Source: JAICMB01 sp035295125 (GTDB taxonomy: Bacteria > Acidobacteriota > Terriglobia > Bryobacterales > Bryobacteraceae). Taken from it: a stretch of 64,000 nt of DNA. This document shows, in pieces, positions 25,322 to 34,877 of this stretch. The position numbers and the translations under genes are program-made. Location of the stretch: contig DATGJP010000012.1 in the NCBI GenBank assembly GCA_035295125.1, forward strand, positions 40,441 through 104,440. Reading direction: 5' to 3'. Every line of letters begins with the position of its first letter. The first letter of the stretch is position 1. Below the pieces are notes generated by a model. The model was not told the origin of the DNA. It saw nothing but the letters and a program-made list of their open reading frames with translations, and searched no databases.

Positions 25322-25409
25322 CAGCGGCGGCGTTCGCAACTTGCCGCCATGGCTCGCAGGTCCGCGAAAGTGGATGAAAACAAAGGTGGCTTGCTCCACC
25401 CTTCCAACT
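25322..25409. repeat. REP-like intergenic repeat
   Basis: Contains a hairpin GGCGGC...GCCGCC (25326-25348), the stretch GGTCCGCGAAAGTGGATG also seen in altered form at 28328 and 50670, and on the minus strand GGAAGGGTGGAGC (25393-25405), identical over 13 bp to the left arm of the 17.8-kb element. It lies between the convergent Bax1-I and SIMPL genes. Confidence 0.55.
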
Positions 25410-25422
25410 TCGAAACCACTCT

Positions 25423-26109
25423 TCAGTTCGTCAGTTCGACCTGAATCGAAACCGTTGCCGAGACTGTCAGATTTCCTACTACAATTGGTGTCGTCGTGGC
25501 GGCCGGAGGTGGCACTGGAGACACGACGATGGGCGTCACAGTGCTCCCCTCGTTGGCCGCGATCACACCGCCGGTGTGAAGCCCAAGCCCGGCAGCAATC
25601 GCCGACGCATCCGACTGCGCTTTCTTCGCTGCTGCCTGCAGTGCCTGAGTGCGCGCCGATGTATCGTCCTGGAGAGTGAACTGGAGGCTCTGCACTCTGT
25701 TGGAGCCGCCGTTTACTCCAGCGTCAATTAGTTTTCCGACGAGAGCGAGGTTGTTCGTTGTCACCGCGATGACGTTGGTGGCCGTAAAGCCGGTCAATAC
25801 GGGAGATTGATTGTTCGGGTAACTGTAGTTCGGAGTCAGCGAATAGCTAATTGTCTTAATGGTTCCCGAAGTGCCCAATACCATTTGAACCTGGGCGATC
25901 ATTGCGGCGGTCTGGTTAGCGTTCTGGCTTGCGGCATCGCTTGCACTGGTTGCCGTCGTTACTACACCCAGGTCGATTTCCGCCTGGTCGGGCGTCACGG
26001 ATACACTGGCAGTACCAGAAGCGCTCACGGCCCTGCGCACGGTTGTCTGCGCCGTGGCGGCGGCCGCGCAAATACACATCACCGCCATGTAGGTCAGGAA
26101 CTGTTTCAT
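25423..26109 (-). CDS. SIMPL-domain (DUF541) periplasmic protein
   Basis: 228 residues: signal peptide (MKQFLTYMAVMCICAAAATAQ), then the SIMPL fold starting VRRAVSASGTASVSVTPDQA and YSLTPNYSYPNN, with the family's AAKKAQSDASAIAAGLGLHTG helix and a final beta strand. SIMPL proteins are exported, often oligomeric, with only scattered functions known (outer-membrane stress, oxidative stress). There is a Val/Pro-rich loop near residue 195. It faces away from the acylase gene and may share its control region. Confidence 0.87.
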   Translation of the reverse strand: MKQFLTYMAVMCICAAAATAQTTVRRAVSASGTASVSVTPDQAEIDLGVVTTATSASDAASQNANQTAAMIAQVQMVLGTSGTIKTISYSLTPNYSYPNNQSPVLTGFTATNVIAVTTNNLALVGKLIDAGVNGGSNRVQSLQFTLQDDTSARTQALQAAAKKAQSDASAIAAGLGLHTGGVIAANEGSTVTPIVVSPVPPPAATTTPIVVGNLTVSATVSIQVELTN

Positions 26110-26225
26110 GCTCTTCTCCTCTGTTTAGAATGTCGCACATCGAATGAGGCTGCGATCTCTATCCTAAGACTCACGAAGCAGTCATATTCCCTACGCTCCG
26201 CATTTAGCTGTTATAGACTTCGGAC

Positions 26226-28310
26226 ATGTGGACTCGTTTTGTTTTAGTACTTGCGGTCCTCGCGTCGTCCATGCCGGGATTCGCTCGCACGGAGCAGAAA
26301 AACCGTGCCGAGATCCTCTGGGATTCCTATGGGGTCCCCCACATCTTTGCCAAAGACAACGAGAGCGCTTTCCGCGCGTTCGGATACGCGCAAATGGCGA
26401 GCCATGGCGACCTGATCCTCCGCCTGTATGGGAAGGCGCGCGGCCGCGCCGCCGAGTATTGGGGCAATGAGTATCTGGATTCCGACCGCTGGGTGTGGAC
26501 GAATGGAATCCCCGAGCGGGCCGCTGAATGGTACAAAGCCCAGAACCCAATCTTTCGCCGGAATCTGGACGCATTCGCGGCCGGCATGAACGAGTATGCA
26601 AAGACCCATGTTGACAAGCTCGCAGAAGAGGTGCGGGCGGTGCTTCCCGTCTCAGCGACGGACGTGCTCGCCAACGGAGAGCGCGTCATACTGTTCGAGT
26701 TCGTCACATCGCAGCGAGACGTGCAAGCCGAGGTGCGGCAGAGCGTAGGACAAATGCCGACCGGCGGTTCGAACGCCTGGGCCATCTCGCCGAAACGAAC
26801 CGCCGGGCATCATGCAATGCTGTTGGCGAATCCACATCTTCCGTGGGGAGATCTCTACACTTTCTACGAAGCGCATCTGAACACCCCCACGGTCAACATT
26901 TATGGCACGACTCTAGTCGGGTCCCCGGTGATCTCGATCGGTTTCAACGACCACCTCGGCTGGAGCCACACGGTCAATACGATCGATGCCGCCGACGTGT
27001 ACGAATTGACGCCTTCCGGGGACGGGTATCGTTACGATGGAGCCGTGCGGCCGTTTGAGGTCACGCATCACGCCATCAAGGTGAAGAAGGATGCCGGCAT
27101 GCAGACCGTCGACTTGACGATCCGGCGGTCAATTCAGGGTCCCGTGGTCCAGGAGCGCGGCGGCAAAATGTACGCCCTGCGCGTCGCGGGTCTCGATGCG
27201 CCGGGAGCGGCCGAGGAATGGTGGGATATGGACCGCGCCCGCAATGTGAAGGAGTTTGAGGCCGCGTTGCGACGCCTCCAGATTCCCATGTTCAATGTCG
27301 TCTACGCCGACCGCGACGGCCACATCCTTTATGTATTCAATGGCACGGTTCCGGTCCGGCCGAAAGGCGACTGGAACTATTGGACAGGCGTGGTTCCCGG
27401 CGATACATCACAGACGCTCTGGACGAAGGTTCATCCGTACTCCGATCTGCCGCGCGTTCTCGACCCACCAACCGGCTGGCTGCAAAACACAAATGATCCG
27501 CCCTGGACTTCGACGTATCCGGCCGCCCTCGACGCCGCGAAGTTCCCTGCGTACATGTCGCCTCAGCGCATGGAATTCCGGCCGCAGCGTTCCACTCGCA
27601 TGATTCGCCAGGAGACGGCTTTCACGCTGGACAAACTGGTGCAGGCGAAGCACTCCACCCATTCGGAATTGGCTGATCGAATGCTCGACGACCTGATCGC
27701 CGCGGCGAGGAAGTCGGACAACTCTCGCGCCCGGCAAGGCGCGGATTTTCTCGACAAATGGGACCGTTCGTTCGACGCGGACAGCCGCGGCGCCGTGCTG
27801 TTTGACGAATTTGTACAGCGTTGGCTCGCTCCAGGAACCCCTTCACCCTTTGCGGTGCCATGGAGCGCCGCCGATCCTTTGAATACGCCGAAGGGACTGG
27901 CGAACCCGGGGCGTGCCGTGTCCATTCTCGCTGAGGCCACGGCCGAGGTTGAAAAACGGGAGCAGGTGATCGACATTCGCTGGGGCGACGTCAATCGCTT
28001 CAAGATAGCGGGCGTGAATCTGCCGGGCAATGGCGAATCCGGGCAGTTGGGCGTCTTCCGTGTCATCAACTTTTGGCCGGTGCGTGGAGAACATCCGGTC
28101 GCCGCCGCAGGCGATTCGTTTGTAGCGGCCGTGGAGTTTTCGAACCCGGTGCAGGCTCGTGTGTTGATCGGCTACGGCAATTCGTCGCAACCCGGTTCGC
28201 CGCATCGCACCGACCAGATGTCGTTTCTCGTGAAGAAGGAGCTCAGGACGGCGTGGCTGACTCGCCGCGAGGTCGAACAGCATCTCGAAACGCGCGAAGT
28301 GGTGGAATAA
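26226..28310 (+). CDS. Penicillin-acylase family N-terminal nucleophile hydrolase
   Basis: 694 residues: signal peptide (MWTRFVLVLAVLASSMPGFA), alpha chain from about residue 22 (AEILWDSYGVPHIFAKD), and the autocatalytic site near residue 181 (GGSNAWAISPKRT), where Ser becomes the N-terminal nucleophile of the beta chain. HxxLGWSHTVN and the Asn in LQNTNDPPW fit the oxyanion and catalytic sites of the family. Relatives include acyl-homoserine-lactone acylases (PvdQ), aculeacin acylase and cephalosporin acylases, so it would hydrolyse amides in the periplasm. The acyl chain preference cannot be read from sequence. Confidence 0.9.
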   Translation: MWTRFVLVLAVLASSMPGFARTEQKNRAEILWDSYGVPHIFAKDNESAFRAFGYAQMASHGDLILRLYGKARGRAAEYWGNEYLDSDRWVWTNGIPERAAEWYKAQNPIFRRNLDAFAAGMNEYAKTHVDKLAEEVRAVLPVSATDVLANGERVILFEFVTSQRDVQAEVRQSVGQMPTGGSNAWAISPKRTAGHHAMLLANPHLPWGDLYTFYEAHLNTPTVNIYGTTLVGSPVISIGFNDHLGWSHTVNTIDAADVYELTPSGDGYRYDGAVRPFEVTHHAIKVKKDAGMQTVDLTIRRSIQGPVVQERGGKMYALRVAGLDAPGAAEEWWDMDRARNVKEFEAALRRLQIPMFNVVYADRDGHILYVFNGTVPVRPKGDWNYWTGVVPGDTSQTLWTKVHPYSDLPRVLDPPTGWLQNTNDPPWTSTYPAALDAAKFPAYMSPQRMEFRPQRSTRMIRQETAFTLDKLVQAKHSTHSELADRMLDDLIAAARKSDNSRARQGADFLDKWDRSFDADSRGAVLFDEFVQRWLAPGTPSPFAVPWSAADPLNTPKGLANPGRAVSILAEATAEVEKREQVIDIRWGDVNRFKIAGVNLPGNGESGQLGVFRVINFWPVRGEHPVAAAGDSFVAAVEFSNPVQARVLIGYGNSSQPGSPHRTDQMSFLVKKELRTAWLTRREVEQHLETREVVE

Positions 28311-28393
28311 ACTGAGTGATGCACTGCCGTCCACGAGAGTGGATGTACACAGCCCCACCTTGAAGAAAACCGGGTGAGCGGAATGGCATCCTC

Positions 28394-28663
28394 CTACTGA
28401 AATTGGGGTTGAGCCCAAAACTCCGTGGACGCAAGAACCGGCACGACTTCAAATTCCACCAGGTCGTCCCAACGCCGCATCCAGGTCTGAAGCGTTCCGG
28501 GCTCGGAAGTTTCCATCAATTGGAAACAACGGGCACCCGACGTCTCCACCCAGCTCATCACGTAACTGAGGCCGTCCGGCAGCATGCGTCCACTTTGCTT
28601 GAACCTATCCGCCACGGGCTGTGGCCCGCCGTTCTTGAATCGTTCAATCACCATGTACAGCAT
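28394..28663 (-). CDS. DUF3303 small protein
   Basis: 89 residues. MLYMVIERFKNGGPQPVADRF at the start and the SWVETSGARCFQLMET core match DUF3303, a small ferredoxin-like alpha+beta fold of unknown role. It starts 18 bp after the dapD stop on the same strand and may be the last gene of the lysine operon transcript, without an evident link to it. Confidence 0.8.
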   Translation of the reverse strand: MLYMVIERFKNGGPQPVADRFKQSGRMLPDGLSYVMSWVETSGARCFQLMETSEPGTLQTWMRRWDDLVEFEVVPVLASTEFWAQPQFQ

Positions 28664-28681
28664 CGATTGCAGTGTACCCCG

Positions 28682-29518
28682 CTATCGCAACAGGTTCTCT
28701 AGTTGAATCCGGGTATCCGTTTTTGAATCCCGATACTTCACAATCACCGGCGTATAGATTGAGATTCCCCAGTCCTTGCCCGGACCTTGTGTTACCGCAC
28801 GCGATCCAGCCACCACGACGGCATCTTCGGGAATAATGAGAGGCTCGTCGTCCATCGCATTGTAGACGGCGCCGCGGACCAGGTCGTAAACCGGCGTCGA
28901 CCGATTCAAAATCGTTCCGGTTCCCAACACCGCCCGTCGCTTCACCACCGTCCCTTCGTAGACGCCACAATTCCCGCCCACGAGCACGTCGTCTTCGATG
29001 ATGACGGGCAGCGCGCCAACCGGCTCCAGCACTCCTCCAATCTGCGACGCTGCGGAGACATGGCAATTCGTGCCTACCTGCGCACAACTGCCGACCAGAG
29101 CATGCGAATCGATCATGGTGCCGTCGCCTACCCATGTACCCGCGTTAATGTACATAGGCGGCATACAGGTCACACCCTTGCCGATAAAGCAGCCGTCGCG
29201 GATGGTCGAGCCGCCCGGCACAATGCGCACACCGTCGGCCGGTGTGAAGCGCTTCACGGGATAGGTGGCCTTGTCGATCCACGGCTGCCGCACCGGGTGA
29301 ATCGACATGTCGACAACTGCGCCCATGCGGAACCCCAGAAGGATTCCCTTCTTCACCCAGGTATTGACGTGCCAGCCGGTGCGCGTGGACGGGTCAGGCT
29401 CAGCGGCCCGAATCGCGCCCGCGTTCAGCGCGTCCTTAAAGTCCTGGAATAGTCGGAAATCTTCTTCGCTATAAGTCTGCGGCTTGGCGTCGAAAAGCGC
29501 TTCAATCTCAGTTTGCAT
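28682..29518 (-). CDS. dapD: 2,3,4,5-tetrahydropyridine-2,6-dicarboxylate N-succinyltransferase
   Basis: 278 residues from ATG 29518, close to the 274 of E. coli DapD. It transfers succinyl from succinyl-CoA to tetrahydrodipicolinate in the succinylase branch of lysine/diaminopimelate synthesis. The middle shows hexapeptide repeats of a left-handed beta helix (NAGTWVGDGTMIDSHALVGS, GGVLEPVGALPVIIEDDVLV); the N-terminus (MQTEIEALFDAKPQTYSEED) is helical as in DapD. The start overlaps the dapA stop by 11 bp. Last biosynthetic gene of the operon. Confidence 0.92.
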   Translation of the reverse strand: MQTEIEALFDAKPQTYSEEDFRLFQDFKDALNAGAIRAAEPDPSTRTGWHVNTWVKKGILLGFRMGAVVDMSIHPVRQPWIDKATYPVKRFTPADGVRIVPGGSTIRDGCFIGKGVTCMPPMYINAGTWVGDGTMIDSHALVGSCAQVGTNCHVSAASQIGGVLEPVGALPVIIEDDVLVGGNCGVYEGTVVKRRAVLGTGTILNRSTPVYDLVRGAVYNAMDDEPLIIPEDAVVVAGSRAVTQGPGKDWGISIYTPVIVKYRDSKTDTRIQLENLLR

Positions 29519-30407
29519 GAACCGTGTGGCCGGCCAGCAACCCAAGCGACTCCAGCACCTGTTCGATGCGCGCATGATTCGCCGCACTCGGCGGCACCAT
29601 GGGTAGCCGCCAGACCGGCTCCAGCAGACCCATCATGGCCATCGCAGCCTTCACTGGTCCCGGGCTTGATTCGTAGAAATTCATCTCCATCAGCGGCAGG
29701 TACTTCTTCTGCATGGCGCGGGCACGAACAAAATCGCCGTCGAGCGCCGCACGCGTAAGCTGCGTCATCTCTCCCGGAATTTCGTTCGACACGACGGAAA
29801 TGATCCCGCGGCCACCCAGCGCAATCAGCGGAATGGTGACCGAATCGTCGCCCGAAAGAACGGCGAACCGCTCCGGCACCTGGTGGACGATCTGCGCCAT
29901 CTGGCCGATGCTTCCCGACGCCTCTTTCACGGCGACAATATTCTCAATTTCAGAAAGCCGCTTCAGAGTCGCGGGCTCAACATTAACGTTCGTGCGCGGC
30001 GGGACGTTGTAGACGATGATCGGCGACTGTACCGCGGAAGCGATCGCCTTGTAATGCTGATACAAACCCTCCTGCGTCGGCTTGTTGTAATAGGGCGTGA
30101 CCGAAAGAATGCCATCGACGCCCATACCTTTCAGCTCGAGCGCCAGTTCGATTACCTCGGCGGTGTTGTAGCCGCCCGCACCGGCCACCACCGGTACTTT
30201 CCCGTTCGCTTCCTCGAGCGTAATCTCCACCACTCGAAGATGCTCGCGGCGCGTCAACGTGGGGCTTTCGCCCGTCGTGCCGCACGGCACGAGGAAATCG
30301 ATACCCTGCTCCACCTGCCTCTTAACGAGAGCGCGGAGAGTTTGTTCGTCGAGAGTCTGGTCCTGCCGGAACGGCGTTACCAGAGCTGTACCACAACCTG
30401 TGAACAT
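29508..30407 (-). CDS. dapA: 4-hydroxy-tetrahydrodipicolinate synthase
   Basis: 299 residues from ATG 30407, preceded by GGGAG at 6 nt. It condenses pyruvate with aspartate semialdehyde. The TIM-barrel hallmarks are present: GTALVTPF at the start, VPCGTTGESPTLTRREH, the Tyr in IIVYNVPPRTNVN, and the Schiff-base Lys in NIVAVKEASGSIGQM near residue 160. It starts 2 bp after the dapB stop and overlaps dapD. Confidence 0.95.
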   Translation of the reverse strand: MFTGCGTALVTPFRQDQTLDEQTLRALVKRQVEQGIDFLVPCGTTGESPTLTRREHLRVVEITLEEANGKVPVVAGAGGYNTAEVIELALELKGMGVDGILSVTPYYNKPTQEGLYQHYKAIASAVQSPIIVYNVPPRTNVNVEPATLKRLSEIENIVAVKEASGSIGQMAQIVHQVPERFAVLSGDDSVTIPLIALGGRGIISVVSNEIPGEMTQLTRAALDGDFVRARAMQKKYLPLMEMNFYESSPGPVKAAMAMMGLLEPVWRLPMVPPSAANHARIEQVLESLGLLAGHTVHAN

Positions 30408-30409
30408 GT

Positions 30410-31081
30410 TTAACTCCCAAAGAGGGTCTGACTGAATTCGTAAACACCCGTGCGGCCCACGATCCATTGTGCCGCTTTCAGCGCCCCGCGAGCGAAGCCT
30501 TCACGCGACCGTGCCGTGTGACGCAATGTGATCGTATCGGCGCCGGAATCGAAGCCGATTTCGTGCGTGCCGGGATGCGCGCCGGCCCGATTCGAAGAGC
30601 TATCAATCCGCCTGGTGTAGCCGATGTTCTCCATCGCCTGGACGAGCTTGAACAGCGTCCCCGAAGGCGCATCTTTCTTCGTGATGTGATGAATCTCCCA
30701 CGCCCAGGCGCCGTATTCCTTCTCGTCCTTGAGCAATCGCGCAGCTTCTTGAACGAGGCGGGTGAAGACGTGCACGCCGACGGAGAAGTTGGGACTCCAA
30801 ACCAGGGCGGAGCCGTGCTCGTCGACGAGCTTCTTAACTTCCACGATTTGATCGAACCAGCCGGTCGTTCCCACGACCGCCGGAATTCGCAGCTCGGTCA
30901 ATCGCCGGATGTTGCCCAGCACCGCCGACGGCGTCGAAAACTCGATCGCTACATCCGCGCCGTCAAGCGGCTCATCGCGATCCACATCAATGCGCGCCGA
31001 AACCGTGAATCCATACTCGGGCGCAAACTGGTCGATCATGCGCCCCATCTTGCCGTAGCCTACGATCGCGAGATTAGGCAT
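30410..31081 (-). CDS. dapB: 4-hydroxy-tetrahydrodipicolinate reductase
   Basis: 223 residues from ATG 31081 (or 31093, four codons earlier). The nucleotide-binding start is LAIVGYGKMGRMIDQF, VVGTTGW follows the beta strand, and the catalytic motif EIHHITKKDAPSGT is near residue 135. Shorter than E. coli DapB (273), as in several other phyla. Either start overlaps the lysC stop. Confidence 0.93.
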   Translation of the reverse strand: MPNLAIVGYGKMGRMIDQFAPEYGFTVSARIDVDRDEPLDGADVAIEFSTPSAVLGNIRRLTELRIPAVVGTTGWFDQIVEVKKLVDEHGSALVWSPNFSVGVHVFTRLVQEAARLLKDEKEYGAWAWEIHHITKKDAPSGTLFKLVQAMENIGYTRRIDSSSNRAGAHPGTHEIGFDSGADTITLRHTARSREGFARGALKAAQWIVGRTGVYEFSQTLFGS

Positions 31082-32429
31082 GTCCGTTTCCATCGAAGAC
31101 AGCGGGATCCAACTCGCTGAAGAATTCGCCGTGAATCGCCTTTACCGCGTCGGTCAAATCCTGCGACGCAACCACGAACCCGAAATTCAGCGCCGAGGCG
31201 CCCTGCGAAACCATCCGGACATTTATATTACCGAGAGACCGGAACAGGCGTGCAGCCACGCCCGGTGTGTAACCGATGTTATCGCCGACGATGCAGATGA
31301 TCGATTGATCATTCTCCGCTGTGACTTCGGAAAACTCGCGCAATTCGTCCAGGATCGGCGGCAGCCGGTCGGCGGAATCCACTGTGAGAGACACGCTCAC
31401 CTCGGACGTGGCAATCATATCGACAGGAACCTCGTGCCGGTCGAACACCTCAAAGATTCGACGCAGAAAACCATGCGCCATGAACATGCGTGTCGACCGA
31501 ATGTTCAAAACAATAATCTTCTTCTTACACGCGATCGACTTGATCGGATTCGTGCTATGCACGACGTCAGCGATGATTCGCGTCCCCGGATTCGTCGGAT
31601 TGCGCGAATTGAGAATCAGGACCGGGATGTTTTTGTCGATCGCCGGCAGTACGGTTGCCGGGTGCAGGACCTTCGCGCCGAAGTAGGCCAGTTCCGACGC
31701 CTCCGTGAACGAAAGAACCTTCACGCGGTGTCCTCCCGGAGCCACTGTTGGGTCGCATGTGAGCATGCCGTCGACATCCGTCCAGATCTGAATCTCCTCT
31801 GCACCGATTCCCGCGCCGACGATAGCAGCCGTGAAATCGGAGCCGCCGCGGCCGAGAGTTGTTGTGATCCCTTCCTCTGTTGACGCGATGAATCCGCCCA
31901 TCACGACAACGTGATCCTTCGCGAGCGCGGGAATCGCACCGGCGAGCCGCGCGTACGTCTCATCGAATAGCGGACCGGCCTGCGTGTGACGCTTATCGGT
32001 AACGATCACCTTCCGCGAGTCGACGTGCACCGCACGCATACCGTGATGCTGAAACTGATTCGTCACCACCAGGCTCGAGATTCGCTCGCCGAAGCTCGAA
32101 ATGGCGTCGATGGAACGCGGCGTCAGTTCGCCGAGAATCGCCAGGCCCTTGATTAGCTCCGACAACTCCTGGAAGTGCTCGTCGATGGTGCGCTCCATTC
32201 CCGATTCGCGAAGATGGAAATCGCGCAGCTCCAGGAGTTTCGATAGCGCCTGGTCGCGGCAGCCGCTGACCGCCAGGTTGGCGATTTCGAGCAGCCGGTT
32301 TGTGGTCTTTCCCATCGCCGAGACGACAACCACGGGATGGCGTTCAATTCGCGCCTGAACGATTTGACGGACCCGCTCAATGGCGGCACGCGATTCCACC
32401 GACGTGCCGCCAAACTTCATTACGATCAT
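31074..32429 (-). CDS. lysC: Aspartate kinase
   Basis: 451 residues, a single-function enzyme about the size of E. coli LysC. It phosphorylates aspartate, the entry to Lys/Thr/Met and diaminopimelate synthesis. The start MIVMKFGGTSVESRAAIE has the KFGGTS motif, and GRGGSDFTAAIVGAGIGA is the nucleotide-binding region. Two ACT domains cover about residues 300-451 (VLNIRSTRMFMAHGFLRRIF, IICIVGDNIGYTPGVAARLF), so feedback by an amino acid, probably lysine, is expected. Its start shares bases with the asd stop. Confidence 0.94.
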   Translation of the reverse strand: MIVMKFGGTSVESRAAIERVRQIVQARIERHPVVVVSAMGKTTNRLLEIANLAVSGCRDQALSKLLELRDFHLRESGMERTIDEHFQELSELIKGLAILGELTPRSIDAISSFGERISSLVVTNQFQHHGMRAVHVDSRKVIVTDKRHTQAGPLFDETYARLAGAIPALAKDHVVVMGGFIASTEEGITTTLGRGGSDFTAAIVGAGIGAEEIQIWTDVDGMLTCDPTVAPGGHRVKVLSFTEASELAYFGAKVLHPATVLPAIDKNIPVLILNSRNPTNPGTRIIADVVHSTNPIKSIACKKKIIVLNIRSTRMFMAHGFLRRIFEVFDRHEVPVDMIATSEVSVSLTVDSADRLPPILDELREFSEVTAENDQSIICIVGDNIGYTPGVAARLFRSLGNINVRMVSQGASALNFGFVVASQDLTDAVKAIHGEFFSELDPAVFDGNGHA

Positions 32430-33490
32430 CAGTCGAGCAGTCCTTCCGAATACATCAGTTCGCCGTTGAGCACCGCGGCGCCGGCCGCGCCGCGCACGGT
32501 GTTATGTCCGAGCGCCATGAATTTATAGCCCAGCACCGGACACTCGCGCAGCCGGCCGATGAACACCGTCATGCCGTTTTCGCGTTCGACATCGCGACGC
32601 GGCTGCGGGCGGTCTTTCTCGCTCATGTAGATGATCGGCTTCGGAGGCGCGCTCGGAAGATTCCGCTCCTGTGGGGTGCTGCGGAAGTTCTCCAAAGCCG
32701 CGATGATGTCGGCCTCGCCGGGCCGACTGCTCAGCTCAAACGACGTGGCGACCATGTGCCCGTTTGTGACGGGAACACGATTGCAGTGCGCGCTGACCTT
32801 GGCGGACAGCGGACGGAAACCTTCCGGGGTCAGGTCGCCGAGGATCTTCTGCGTCTCCTGCTGCATTTTTTCCTCTTCGCCTCCGATGAACGGCACGACG
32901 TTTCCATTGATGTCCATCGAAGCGACGCCCGGATATCCCGCGCCGGAGATCGCCTGCATCGTTGTCGCGAGAACCCGCGTAATCCCAAACTGCCGTAGCG
33001 GAGCCAGGGCCAGTGCCAGCACGATAGTGGAGCAGTTGGGATTCGTCACGATCTGACCTGTCCAACCTCGCTTCCGCTGTTGCAGCGGGATTACCTTCAA
33101 GTGGCCCGGGTTCACCTCCGGAATCAACAGCGGAACATCGGAATCCATGCGATGGTTCCGCGAGTTCGACACGATTACGTGACCTGCCTGCGCAAAGGAC
33201 TGTTCAATTTCTGTGGCAACCGAAGCGTCCGTCGCCGAGAATAGCAGGCGAGGTGCATTTCCGGGCTTGCAATCTTCGACTGTGAGTTCGGCGGTCTTCT
33301 CCGGCATTGTGCCGTCGAGACGCCACGCTGTCGCTTCGCGGTACTTCTTTCCGCTGGAGCGGTCGCTTGCGCCGACCCACGTCAGATCGAACCACGGGTG
33401 GTTCTGCAGGAACTTGACGAAATTCTGGCCCACCATTCCGGTGGCGCCCAAAACGCCAACTTCGATTCTTCGGTCACCGTTTCCGTTCAT
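32429..33490 (-). CDS. asd: Aspartate-semialdehyde dehydrogenase
   Basis: 353 residues. GVLGATGMVGQNFVKFL is the NADP-binding loop, and VTNPNCSTIVLALALAPL near residue 150 carries the catalytic Cys. The pattern VPFIGGEEEKMQQETQKILG and HCNRVPVTNGHM is that of the archaeal/fungal-type Asd subfamily rather than the E. coli type. It overlaps both neighbours (4 bp with the M20 gene upstream, 1 bp with lysC downstream). Confidence 0.93.
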   Translation of the reverse strand: MNGNGDRRIEVGVLGATGMVGQNFVKFLQNHPWFDLTWVGASDRSSGKKYREATAWRLDGTMPEKTAELTVEDCKPGNAPRLLFSATDASVATEIEQSFAQAGHVIVSNSRNHRMDSDVPLLIPEVNPGHLKVIPLQQRKRGWTGQIVTNPNCSTIVLALALAPLRQFGITRVLATTMQAISGAGYPGVASMDINGNVVPFIGGEEEKMQQETQKILGDLTPEGFRPLSAKVSAHCNRVPVTNGHMVATSFELSSRPGEADIIAALENFRSTPQERNLPSAPPKPIIYMSEKDRPQPRRDVERENGMTVFIGRLRECPVLGYKFMALGHNTVRGAAGAAVLNGELMYSEGLLD

Positions 33491-34500
33491 TGTAGTAACT
33501 GCCTCACCATGTTTTTGTAGATTTGTACTGCCTCGAGCAACTGCTTTTTCGGCACCCGCTCCTCTGCGGTGTGCGCGACGTGAATAGTGCCGGGGCCGAG
33601 CAGGTAGGGCTTGCCCCAGGCGGGTCCGAGCGCCGGAATGTCGGTGGTGAATGCGACCACCGTGGTTTCCAGGCCCGGTAAGGAACCGAGATGCAGCGCC
33701 GGAATGGCGAGCACCTCCTTCAATTCGGCTTGGGTGCCTGCGGCTTGGCGTAAGGCCGCGCGCGTGGACGTGCCGTCGTCCACCAGGCGAATCATGATCT
33801 CGGCTTTTGCGTGATCGGGAATAACGTTGGGTGCGCGGCCGCCCGAGATCACGCCGATGTTCAGTGTGCTGGGTCCGAGGATGCCGTCGGAAGGCAATAG
33901 GATCGCGCGAACGCGCGCGACTGCGTCGAGAAGCTTCTCAATTGCCGACTCACCTAACTCGGGATAGGCGGAGTGCGCCATGCGCCCGCTCGCAACCAGT
34001 TCCACCCTGAGCACCCCTTTAGAAGCGAGCGCCAATTTGTTCTCAGTCGGCTCTCCGTTAATCAGGAACTTCGAGCCCCGGTTCTGCCGCGAAGCGTGAT
34101 AAGCGCCGGTGCTGTTGCGCTCCTCGCCCACCACAAACAGCATCCCGAAATTGCGGACGCCGTCGGCGAGCAATCCGCGGCACGCTTCAATCATGGCGGC
34201 AATGATGCCTTTGGTGTCGCACGCGCCGCGGCCCCAGATGTGTTCCTCATCCTCGCGCGACTCAAAAAAAGGTGGCACAGTGTCGATGTGGGTGGAAAGC
34301 GTAACGGCCGGATTGCCCCAATGCACCAACACGTTGAACCGGTTCGGCTCCACTTCCATGCGCTCGAGACGCCCATCGTGACGCTGTACGAGCTCCGAAA
34401 GATACTCGCTTAGATACTCGCCAACGCGCAACTCGTTCCCGGAGATGGACTCGATATCCACCAGCGCCCGCGTCAGCTCAAATAGGCTCAGTTGCGCCAT
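33487..34500 (-). CDS. dapE: M20 peptidase, probable succinyl-diaminopimelate desuccinylase
   Basis: 337 residues of the M20 metallopeptidase family. Metal-site motifs: LSTHIDTVPPFFE, GRGACDTKGIIAAM, VVGEERNSTGAY, with a dimerisation domain from about residue 165. ArgE, DapE and related deacylases look alike at this level; its place as first gene of a lysine/diaminopimelate operon with dapD favours succinyl-DAP desuccinylase. It overlaps asd by 4 bp. No ribosome site is evident before ATG 34500, and no lysine riboswitch was found upstream. Confidence 0.78.
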   Translation of the reverse strand: MAQLSLFELTRALVDIESISGNELRVGEYLSEYLSELVQRHDGRLERMEVEPNRFNVLVHWGNPAVTLSTHIDTVPPFFESREDEEHIWGRGACDTKGIIAAMIEACRGLLADGVRNFGMLFVVGEERNSTGAYHASRQNRGSKFLINGEPTENKLALASKGVLRVELVASGRMAHSAYPELGESAIEKLLDAVARVRAILLPSDGILGPSTLNIGVISGGRAPNVIPDHAKAEIMIRLVDDGTSTRAALRQAAGTQAELKEVLAIPALHLGSLPGLETTVVAFTTDIPALGPAWGKPYLLGPGTIHVAHTAEERVPKKQLLEAVQIYKNMVRQLLQ

Positions 34501-34877
34501 CGCACAAAATCACAGTTGGGATAGAAATGGAGGAGGGTACGCGCGCGGCCGAAACCGGCATGATTCCCGTAGCGCTCCATTCGTCCCTAAACGGTCCGAA
34601 TGACAGTGGGCAGGATTTAACCTGGCCCCCCAACCATCCCGCATGTGGCTGTGCGGGCGATTTCGGCGAAGTCTGTTTCTGCCCCTTTCGACGGTGTCCG
34701 GAACCACCCGGAATTTCGAAACCGTGTACTCATGGCCTTCGCGCCTCTAACAGGACAATCTTCAGAGTAGCATGTTCACACGCAACAGGCCTGTCGTCAC
34801 GTAACTGCGGCCCACGGAAGCGAAGACGAGCGAAACCGCCTGCGCCACCGTGTGTAATACCGCATGGAGTTACTTTG
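34501..34877. other. Intergenic region upstream of the lysine operon
   Basis: 377 bp between the first gene of the lysine operon and the 3' end of the ADOP gene, both on the minus strand, so it should hold the operon promoter. No gene, no lysine riboswitch core and no lysine-rich leader peptide were seen. The stretch GGCCCACGGAAGCGAAGACG near 34810 faintly resembles the repeats at 25.3 and 50.6 kb. Confidence 0.35.

Noticed and set aside
34501..34877. Lysine riboswitch before the lysine operon
   Set aside because: No match to the conserved lysine riboswitch core was seen; a covariance search would settle it.
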